Source: CALXSC01 sp035470525
GTDB taxonomy: Bacteria; Pseudomonadota; Alphaproteobacteria; Rickettsiales; UBA1997
Length of the DNA stretch: 6,526 nt
NCBI GenBank assembly: GCA_035470525.1
Contig: DATIQT010000084.1
Coordinates: forward strand, 1 to 6,526
Direction of reading: 5' to 3'
Below are positions 1 to 5,075 of this stretch, one piece after another; position 1 is the stretch's first letter; the number at the start of each line of letters is the position of its first letter. Position numbers and translations under genes: made by a program. The notes beneath the pieces are model-generated. The model was given only the letters and a program-made list of their open reading frames with translations, had not been told where the DNA came from and did no database searches.

Positions 1-139
1 AATCACCATTCGTCGCTTTAAAATTTTATTGTCTCACCGTATTAAGTTATACGCTATCGCAATAAAATTTTAAATCTCCTCGTATATTTTTCCAAAAGTT
101 AGATTTAGTCGGTGGTTAAGTGAAAGTTGTTTGACTATA
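1..139 (-). repeat. MITE-like palindromic repeat, copy 1 (cut by window edge)
   Basis: Read on the minus strand from 139 to 1, this matches the repeat at 3255-3391. The outer 28 bases (139 to 112) are identical, the next stretch is diverged, and 91 to 1 matches 3301-3391 with four substitutions by eye. The outer end, on the minus strand, begins TATAGTCAAACAACTTTC. An internal hairpin is intact: a perfect 15-bp stem (17-31 with 60-74), a 6x6 internal loop, a 5-bp stem (38-42 with 49-53) and a 6-base loop. The second terminal repeat should lie about 50 bases beyond the left window edge. It ends about 60 bases upstream of uppP, so it may influence uppP transcription. No protein-coding content was recognised. 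Confidence 0.85.
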
Positions 140-159
140 TAATTATATTTATTACTTTA
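131..159 (+). promoter_or_regulatory. Possible uppP promoter with -35 box supplied by the repeat end
   Basis: TTGACT (131-136) is a near-consensus -35 box and lies in the outward-facing terminal repeat. A weak, AT-rich -10 candidate falls near 153-159 at about 17 bases spacing. In sequence this AT-rich such matches are common, so this is a weak call. No better promoter was seen between the repeat and uppP. Confidence 0.2.
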
Positions 160-197
160 TTTTTAAATTTTTTTTAATAAAATATTAATATTATTTA

Positions 198-995
198 TTG
201 TTTGTTAATGTGTTATACTGGAAAATATTTTTTTTATCTTTAATTCAGGGTTTTACTGAATTTATACCGGTATCATCAACAGCGCATTTAATTATTTTTG
301 GTAAATTTTTCAGTATAAATGAAGGTTTTATTCTTTATCAAAGTATAATACAGTTGGCTTCTATTTTAGTAATATTTGTATTTTTTAGAAAAAAACTCTT
401 TAAAGTAATTTTTAGTTTACATAAAAATAAAAATTCAAGAAATTTTAGCTATAAAATAATATTAGCTTTTTTACCTTGTCTTATAACGGGATTTTTATTT
501 TACAAATATATAAAAGCTTATTGTTATACAAATTTGATAATAGCTTTAATGCTTATTTTTTGGGGTATTATATTTTTAATAATAGATAAAATTCATTTAA
601 AATCAAAATATAATGATATTGATAAAATGACTTTACTTGTGGCTTTTAAAATAGGCTTTTATCAAATATTTTCTCTAATACCAGGTGTTTCTAGATCAGG
701 ATCAACAATAATTGGTGGTTTACTTTCAAATTTATCAAAAGAAACTGCAGTTGAATTTTCATTCTTGTTAGCTATACCAACATTATTAGCTGCTTCAGTA
801 TATGATATATATACTAATGTTAGTAGTTTTAATTACATTGATATAAAATTAATGATTTTTGCATTTATAACTACATTTTTAGTATCAATGTTTACTATTA
901 AATTATTTTTAAGCTATATTAATACACATGATTTTAAGGTGTTTGGTTATTATAGAATAATTCTAGGATTAATAATTATTATAATAAATTTATAA
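198..995 (+). CDS. uppP: Undecaprenyl-diphosphatase UppP (BacA family)
   Basis: Integral membrane enzyme that removes a phosphate from undecaprenyl diphosphate, recycling the lipid carrier for peptidoglycan and other envelope glycans. Two family signatures are clear: Q17-G-x-T-E21-F-x-P-x-S26-S27-T-A-H30 near the N-terminus and P162-G-V-S-R166-S-G-S-T170. The C-terminal F-G-Y-Y-R-I-I-L-G also fits. Hydrophobic membrane segments run through the whole 265 aa, the usual family length. The start is TTG at 198. It places Q17, E21, S27 and H30 at the same numbers as E17, E21, S27 and H30 of the E. coli protein as I recall it; Q in place of the first E is common in homologues. GTG at 210 is an alternative. 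Neither start has a clear Shine-Dalgarno site. The gene lies just downstream of repeat copy 1 and 57 bp ahead of the Tim44/MltA operon. Confidence 0.95.
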   Translation: MFVNVLYWKIFFLSLIQGFTEFIPVSSTAHLIIFGKFFSINEGFILYQSIIQLASILVIFVFFRKKLFKVIFSLHKNKNSRNFSYKIILAFLPCLITGFLFYKYIKAYCYTNLIIALMLIFWGIIFLIIDKIHLKSKYNDIDKMTLLVAFKIGFYQIFSLIPGVSRSGSTIIGGLLSNLSKETAVEFSFLLAIPTLLAASVYDIYTNVSSFNYIDIKLMIFAFITTFLVSMFTIKLFLSYINTHDFKVFGYYRIILGLIIIIINL

Positions 996-1040
996 AAAAC
1001 TTGAATATTTGGATAAATAATATAAATATATATTAGAATA

Positions 1041-1046
1041 AAAGGA
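1041..1046 (+). promoter_or_regulatory. Ribosome binding site of the 121-aa gene
   Basis: AAAGGA lies 6 bases before the ATG at 1053. This supports translation of the otherwise unrecognised low-complexity gene that follows. Confidence 0.6.
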
Positions 1047-1052
1047 AAAAAT

Positions 1053-1418
1053 ATGGCTTCTAGAACAATTTTATCAAGTATTTCTGAAAAAGAAGAAGAG
1101 GATTTTGTTGATACAAATAAAATAGATAGGAATAATAATACAGAAAATAATAATAATGAAAATAGCCAAAGCGAAAATGGTGGAAGTAGTGGTGGTGACG
1201 AAGGTGTCGATTCTAAAGGTGGCAGAGATAAAGATAAAGAACTTAAAGAACAAATTAAAGCCCTTCTTTCAGAAGATACAAATTCTATAATAGATGCAAA
1301 TGATGATGAATTGAATGAAATTATAGAACAATTAAAAAAAATGGGAATTTCTAAAGACAAAGGATTAGAGCTTCAAAAAATTAGAAGTATAAAAAAAGCT
1401 AGGAAACTTGGTAGATAA
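1053..1418 (+). CDS. Hypothetical protein, acidic low-complexity, 121 aa
   Basis: Not recognised. The first half (about residues 12-58) is rich in E, D, N, S and G and looks disordered, with runs such as NNNTENNNNEN and GGSSGGDEG. Residues about 60-100 look helical and charged, possibly a coiled coil (KELKEQIKALLSED, ELNEIIEQLKKMGI). The tail is basic and ends KKARKLGR. There is no signal peptide or membrane segment, so it is probably cytoplasmic. A Shine-Dalgarno site (AAAGGA) precedes the ATG and the gene ends 12 bp before the Tim44-like gene, so it looks like the first gene of that operon. Being in the operon suggests, but does not show, a role near the inner membrane with Tim44-like protein or MltA. 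An open frame also exists antisense to it but has no comparable support. Confidence 0.7.
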   Translation: MASRTILSSISEKEEEDFVDTNKIDRNNNTENNNNENSQSENGGSSGGDEGVDSKGGRDKDKELKEQIKALLSEDTNSIIDANDDELNEIIEQLKKMGISKDKGLELQKIRSIKKARKLGR

Positions 1419-1420
1419 CT

Positions 1421-1424
1421 GGAG
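1421..1424 (+). promoter_or_regulatory. Ribosome binding site of the Tim44-like gene
   Basis: GGAG, followed by AGAAAT and then ATG at 1431. It is one of the clearest Shine-Dalgarno sites in the window and fixes this start. Confidence 0.7.
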
Positions 1425-1430
1425 AGAAAT

Positions 1431-2129
1431 ATGGTAGATATTTTATTTTTTTTATTGCTTACAGTATTTTTTATTTTTAAATTAAAAAATGCTTTTGGTA
1501 TAAAAAATGATGAAGATAAAAAAGTAAGAGATAAAACTATTGAAGAATTTTTCAAAGAAAAATATGGTCAAAATACAAAGATTGATGTTGTAGATTGTAA
1601 AAATGTAGTTGATATAACCGAAAAAATTAAGAAAACAGTAGAAAAAATAAAAAATGATTTTAATTTTGATTTTCCTATTACAGAACCAGCAAAAGAAGAG
1701 TTAAATAATATAGGATTTAATATTAAAAATTTCTTAAAAGGTGTAGAAAATGCTGTAGAAATGATTAATGAAGCATCCTCTAATAAAGATGAGGAAACAT
1801 TAAGGACAATGTTGGGTACAAAACTGTTTACATACTTTAAGAAACAAATAGATGATTTAAATTTGGAAGGAAAAACTCTAAAATCTTCATTAATCTCAAT
1901 TCTATCTAAAGATATTACTAATATAAAATTATTAAATAAAAATATTCTTATTGAAGTTGTTTTGAAAATGGAGCAAATTAATTTTATTGAAAACGAAAAG
2001 AAAGAAGTACTCTTAGGAAGTAAGAAAAAAATTGAAATAATACAAGAAAAATGGACTTTCAAAAGAGAAAAAAATTCTAAAACTAATTTTTGGTTAATTG
2101 AAAATATAGAAAATATAGAAAATGCTTAA
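1431..2129 (+). CDS. Tim44-like (TimA-type) membrane-anchored protein
   Basis: Bacterial relative of mitochondrial Tim44, the subunit that tethers Hsp70 to the TIM23 import channel. The bacterial form is thought to act at the inner membrane, but its exact job is not settled. Residues 3-17 form an N-terminal membrane anchor, followed by a charged linker rich in K and E. The Tim44-like domain spans about residues 90-226, with typical features F101-L-K-G-V-E-N-A-V-E-M-I, a leucine/threonine-containing stretch LRTMLGTKLFTYF, and the terminal W208-T-F-x-R then N219-F-W-L. The length of 232 aa is normal for alphaproteobacteria. The gene has a good GGAG site and sits 12 bp after the 121-aa gene. Its last 8 bases overlap mltA, an arrangement common in alphaproteobacteria. 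The C-terminus carries a short IEN repeat encoded by a 9-base tandem repeat. Confidence 0.9.
   Translation: MVDILFFLLLTVFFIFKLKNAFGIKNDEDKKVRDKTIEEFFKEKYGQNTKIDVVDCKNVVDITEKIKKTVEKIKNDFNFDFPITEPAKEELNNIGFNIKNFLKGVENAVEMINEASSNKDEETLRTMLGTKLFTYFKKQIDDLNLEGKTLKSSLISILSKDITNIKLLNKNILIEVVLKMEQINFIENEKKEVLLGSKKKIEIIQEKWTFKREKNSKTNFWLIENIENIENA
2100..2124 (+). repeat. 9-base tandem microrepeat at the Tim44/mltA junction
   Basis: GAAAATATA occurs at 2100-2108 and 2109-2117, with a third partial unit (GAAAATG) at 2118-2124 that includes the mltA start codon. It encodes the IEN-IEN-(I)EN tail of the Tim44-like protein. Slippage by one unit would keep both frames. Confidence 0.7.
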
Positions 2130-3225
2130 AATTTTATTAATATTATTACTGTTTATAAATGTATCTAATGCTGAAACCATAAGTAGTAATAGTAATACAT
2201 TTTATTTAAAACAAGTTGAATTTGCTGATTTAAGAAACTGGGGAAGCGATGATTTATTAGGTTCATTACAAGCTTTTTTAAAATCTTGTACTCAAATGGG
2301 TAAAATGAATCAAAACCAAATTTTAAGTACAGAATTAAATAATATAGAGGTTAAAGACTTAAGAAATGTTTGCGATATAGCAAGAGTTATAGTTGGTGCA
2401 ACAAATGAAGATGCAAAATTATTTTTTGAATCTTGGTTCACACCTTTTCTTGTAGTTGATAGATATAACGGCAAAACAGGTTTATTTACTGGTTATTATG
2501 AAGCAAGTATTAGAGCAAGTAGATTTCCGGGAAATGAGTACATATATCCAATTTATAAAAGACCAAATGATTTAACAAGTGCACCTTATTATACTAGGGA
2601 AGAAATAGAAAATGGCGCATTAAAAAATAAAAATTTAGAAATATTTTACACAGATAGTAAAGTAAGCTTAGCTTTTTTACAAATACAAGGTTCCGGTATA
2701 TTAGAATTAAATGACGGTACCACAACAAAAATTGCTTTTGATGGTAAAAACAATAGAACATATAGAAGTATAGGCAGCATTTTAATTGAAAAAAAATATA
2801 TGAAAAGAAAAGATGTTAATGCAACATCAATAAAAGAATGGTTTAAAAATAATCCCGACAAAATTGATGAAGTTTTAAATGAAAATGAGTCATATATATT
2901 TTTTAAAGAACAATATAACGATTATATCATAGGCGCTCATGGTTCAATATTAACCCCATTCAGAAGTATAGCAATTGATAACAAAGTTTTACCTTACGGA
3001 TTTCCATTTTGGATAGAAACTAAAATAGAAGAAAACAACCACACAACAAAATTTGACAAATTAACAGTATCACAAGATACTGGTTCAGCAATAAGAGGTG
3101 TTGTTAGAGCTGATATATTCTTTGGTAGCGGTGATACAGCAGAGGAACTTGCCTCAAAAATGAAATTTAAAGGACAATATTATATCTTAATTCCCAACAC
3201 AATTATTAAAAAAATTAAATATTAG
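2122..3225 (+). CDS. mltA: Membrane-bound lytic murein transglycosylase A (MltA)
   Basis: Periplasmic enzyme that cleaves the MurNAc-GlcNAc bond in peptidoglycan to form 1,6-anhydro-muropeptides. A signal peptide covers about residues 1-17 (hydrophobic core, then VSNA-ET). No lipobox cysteine is present, so this form is probably soluble, unlike the E. coli lipoprotein. The MltA domain shows GLFTGYYEA at about 120-128, YPIYKRPND at 142-150, FLQIQGSG at 185-192 and YRSIGSILI at 214-222. A 3D-type C-terminal part has SQDTGSAIRG at 317-326 and RAD at 329-331. By alignment from memory, D319 and D331 match the conserved Asp pair of E. coli MltA, the second being catalytic. The gene overlaps the Tim44-like gene by 8 bp and has no good Shine-Dalgarno site, suggesting translational coupling. 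Its TAG stop is the first three bases of an IS-end-like motif. Confidence 0.95.
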   Translation: MLKILLILLLFINVSNAETISSNSNTFYLKQVEFADLRNWGSDDLLGSLQAFLKSCTQMGKMNQNQILSTELNNIEVKDLRNVCDIARVIVGATNEDAKLFFESWFTPFLVVDRYNGKTGLFTGYYEASIRASRFPGNEYIYPIYKRPNDLTSAPYYTREEIENGALKNKNLEIFYTDSKVSLAFLQIQGSGILELNDGTTTKIAFDGKNNRTYRSIGSILIEKKYMKRKDVNATSIKEWFKNNPDKIDEVLNENESYIFFKEQYNDYIIGAHGSILTPFRSIAIDNKVLPYGFPFWIETKIEENNHTTKFDKLTVSQDTGSAIRGVVRADIFFGSGDTAEELASKMKFKGQYYILIPNTIIKKIKY

Positions 3226-3245
3226 ACCTGTTGCATAAATAATTT
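3223..3245. other. IS-end-like motif at the mltA stop codon
   Basis: TAGACCTGTTGCATAAATAA begins with the mltA stop. The last part (GTTGCATAAATAA) resembles terminal inverted repeats of IS5-group elements as I recall them. Its first ten bases, TAGACCTGTT, recur at 6390-6399 before the probable transposase. No transposase lies beside it, so it would be a solo relic or a target site. Identity is uncertain. Confidence 0.3.
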
Positions 3246-3254
3246 TACAACAAG

Positions 3255-3442
3255 TATAGTCAAACAACTTTCACTTAACCACTAAATAAACCGCTTTTGC
3301 AAAAATATACAAGGAGATTTAAAATTTTATTGCGATAGCGTACAACTTAATACGGTGAGACAATAAAATTTTAGAGCGACGAAGGGTGATTAAGGCAAAA
3401 GTTAGGTTTAGTTGGTGGTTAAGTGAAAGTTGTTTGAATATA
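3255..3442 (+). repeat. MITE-like palindromic repeat, copy 2 (complete)
   Basis: A 188-base element with terminal inverted repeats. The left end 3255-3282 matches the reverse complement of 3442-3415 with one mismatch in 28, and weaker pairing continues to about 3300 and 3395. Both ends finish in TATA, so TA target duplication, as for IS630/Tc1-mariner-type elements, is possible. Inside, 3320-3332 pairs perfectly with 3361-3373 (13 bp). An inner stem 3339-3343 with 3350-3354 has one mismatch, with loop AACTTA. Bases 3301-3391 match copy 1 with four substitutions. No coding capacity was recognised. It fills the convergent gap between mltA (ends 3225) and the kinase gene (ends 3450), where it could act as a shared hairpin terminator, though its stem is AT-rich. 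Rickettsia palindromic elements are a loose analogy. Confidence 0.85.
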
Positions 3443-3449
3443 TATTAGA

Positions 3450-4772
3450 CTAACCTTCTATCTTTAAACCAATTTCCACTTTCAAGCCACCCATTTTTTT
3501 TGATTTAGCAAACTTAATAGTTCCATTATTTGCAAGAATAATTTCTTTAGCAACAGCCAATCCCAAACCAACACCTTTTTGCTCAATATTTCTTGATTCA
3601 TCAATTTTAAAAAATGGTTCAGTCAACTTTTCAAAAAATTCTTCTTTAACCCCACACCCATTATCATTAATATTTATAAAAATTCTTTTACTATCCTTGC
3701 GAATCTCAATTAAAACTCTAGTTCCAAACTTCAAACCATTAGCCACTATATTATTCAAAACTCTTTTAAATGCTATTTGTTGTATTAAAATCAACTCATC
3801 TTTTTCCAAATTCTTTATTTTTAAAGAAATATTTTTATTAATTTTTTTATATTCTCTCACATAATCATTAATATAATCAAAAACATTCACAGATATTTTA
3901 TCTTCATCTTTTATATTTTTTGTAAAAGCCAAATATTGATTTACAATCTTTTCCATAAACTCTATATCTTCAGCCAAATATTTTTTTGACGGACTATTCA
4001 TCATTTCCAATTCAAGCTTCATTCTAGTAAGCGGTGTCCTTAAATCATGAGATATACCGGCAAGCATAATAGTTCTTTGATTTATAAATTTTTTCAACCT
4101 CTTCTCCATTTCCATAAAAGAAATCGTCAAATCTCTTATTTCAGCAGATCCAGTCGGTTTCAACATATCCATATTTTGATTTAACGAGAATTTTTTAACA
4201 TGCTTTTTCAACAAATTAATCGGCTTCAATTGATTTTTCATAAAAAGAATAGCAATCAACAAAGTTATAACAGACAAAGCAATATTCCAAGTCATAAAAA
4301 TATTAGCTGTTTTTACTATCAAATCTTTTTTAGCAACAGTTATATTCAACACACCCTTCTTTTTTTGTATTGAAATCACATAATTATTTCCTATATCATC
4401 AACAGCAATCGGTTCTTTAATATCATTCAAAAGAGACTGAATAAAAAACTGTTCTTGGTCAAAAAATAAATATTTATCAGTTTTATTTAAAAGCTTATTT
4501 TTAGGTATCCTAAAACCTCCCAAAAAAGCAATATTAATATTTCCCAAAAAATCTGGATTAATATCCATTTTACCAAAATTTGCAGAATCCTTATAATTAT
4601 TATTTATAAAAACAATTTTCTGTATTGTATCATTCGATATTTTCCTAACCACCTTTTGTATATGATTCTGATAAAAAACATAACTAGAAACCAACTGAAC
4701 TATAAGAACAGGTAGCACAATAATTAACAAAAAACGAAAAAATATCCTTCTAGGAAAATATTTTTTAAACAC
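3450..4772 (-). CDS. EnvZ-like sensor histidine kinase
   Basis: Inner-membrane two-component sensor. The N-terminus (FFRFLLIIVLPVLIVQLVSSYVFY style) is typical of alphaproteobacterial EnvZ-like kinases. Membrane segments lie at about residues 10-33 and 160-178, flanking a periplasmic domain of about 125 aa. HAMP follows at about 178-231. The dimerisation/phosphoacceptor box is LAGISHDLRTPLTRMKLELE with H242. The ATPase domain has an N-box with N341 and N345 (NNIVANGLKFG), G1 D370-N-G-C-G374, an F-box around EPFF (385-388) and G2 KGVGLGLAVAKEI (399-411). All catalytic motifs are present, so it should be active. The start is GTG at 4772; an in-frame stop lies 9 bases upstream and no Shine-Dalgarno site is seen. 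No response regulator gene occurs in the window, so its partner is probably elsewhere. The stop codon is 7 bases from repeat copy 2. The signal and exact orthology (EnvZ) are inferred. Confidence 0.9.
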   Translation of the reverse strand: MFKKYFPRRIFFRFLLIIVLPVLIVQLVSSYVFYQNHIQKVVRKISNDTIQKIVFINNNYKDSANFGKMDINPDFLGNINIAFLGGFRIPKNKLLNKTDKYLFFDQEQFFIQSLLNDIKEPIAVDDIGNNYVISIQKKKGVLNITVAKKDLIVKTANIFMTWNIALSVITLLIAILFMKNQLKPINLLKKHVKKFSLNQNMDMLKPTGSAEIRDLTISFMEMEKRLKKFINQRTIMLAGISHDLRTPLTRMKLELEMMNSPSKKYLAEDIEFMEKIVNQYLAFTKNIKDEDKISVNVFDYINDYVREYKKINKNISLKIKNLEKDELILIQQIAFKRVLNNIVANGLKFGTRVLIEIRKDSKRIFININDNGCGVKEEFFEKLTEPFFKIDESRNIEQKGVGLGLAVAKEIILANNGTIKFAKSKKMGGLKVEIGLKIEG

Positions 4773-4903
4773 AAAATTTTAATATTTAATAATATATTAT
4801 AATTATGAACCAAAAAATTTTATTGTCTATAATATAAAACGCCATATTGATTTTTAAAATAAAAAGCTATTATTTACTTCAAATTAAATAATTTTAAAAA
4901 ATT
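4773..4903. other. AT-rich start of the intergenic gap, nothing recognised
   Basis: This is the upstream half of the roughly 300-base gap between the kinase and capsid genes, and must contain the kinase promoter on the minus strand. It is almost pure A/T, so no promoter box can be chosen with confidence. No RNA gene or repeat copy was seen. Confidence 0.5.
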
Positions 4904-5019
4904 ATGAAAGAAAGTGGAGTAAAATTTTTTTAGTTCCAGAACAAAATAAAGAAACATGGCAAAAGTTATTGAAAGAAAAAAGGAAAGAAGTAAGAACAAT
5001 CAAAATAAATATTCATTAA
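4904..5019 (+). pseudogene. Possible 3' remnant of a frameshifted gene
   Basis: ATG at 4904 reads MKESGVKFF and then hits TAG inside a run of seven T (4925-4931). Shifting by one base at this run continues as LVPEQNKETWQKLL...INIH and stops with TAA at 5017-5019. The joined string GVKFFLVPEQN faintly recalls the C-terminal P-x-x-N strand region of Lon (S16) proteases, with a lysine placed as in GIKTVLIP-type motifs, but this is from memory and weak. A hairpin terminator with a good plus-strand T run follows at once, as expected after the end of a real plus-strand gene. Upstream to 4773 nothing further was recognised. Chance coding in AT-rich DNA is a real alternative. Confidence 0.25.
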
Positions 5020-5060
5020 ATATTAAGGAAAGGTTTTGAACCCTTCCTTTTTAATATTTT
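5018..5060. terminator. Hairpin terminator between gene remnant and capsid gene
   Basis: 5025-5033 (AAGGAAAGG) pairs with 5041-5049 (CCCTTCCTT) with one A-C mismatch, loop TTTTGAA. Beyond a three-T bulge, 5018-5024 pairs with 5053-5059, lengthening the stem. The T run (5048-5052) follows the stem on the plus strand, so termination of plus-strand transcripts is more canonical. It also lies 16 bases or so beyond the capsid stop on the minus strand, so it probably works for both directions. Confidence 0.75.
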
Positions 5061-5075
5061 GATATTAATAAAAAA

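Noticed and set aside
210..212. GTG as an alternative start of uppP
   Set aside because: It is possible, but TTG at 198 gives the same numbering of catalytic residues as the E. coli enzyme, and neither has a Shine-Dalgarno site. Kept as an alternative only.
1001..1034. Promoter candidate (TTGAAT with downstream TAAATA/TATATT) before the 121-aa gene
   Set aside because: Spacing and boxes are poor, and such matches are frequent in sequence this AT-rich.
950..1360. Long open frame antisense to the 121-aa gene
   Set aside because: Its serine/leucine/proline-rich translation is what is expected opposite an E/N/S-rich gene. It runs into the 3' end of uppP, and the plus-strand gene has a Shine-Dalgarno site and operon position.
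1568..2062. Open frame antisense to the Tim44-like gene (and shorter ones at 1373-1555 and 2646-2861)
   Set aside because: These lie inside confidently identified genes on the other strand and have shadow-like F/S/I-rich composition.
4956..5039. 27-codon open frame MAKVIERKK...
   Set aside because: It runs into the terminator stem, has no Shine-Dalgarno site and is lysine-rich as expected of A-rich DNA. The frame ending at 5019 looks more protein-like.
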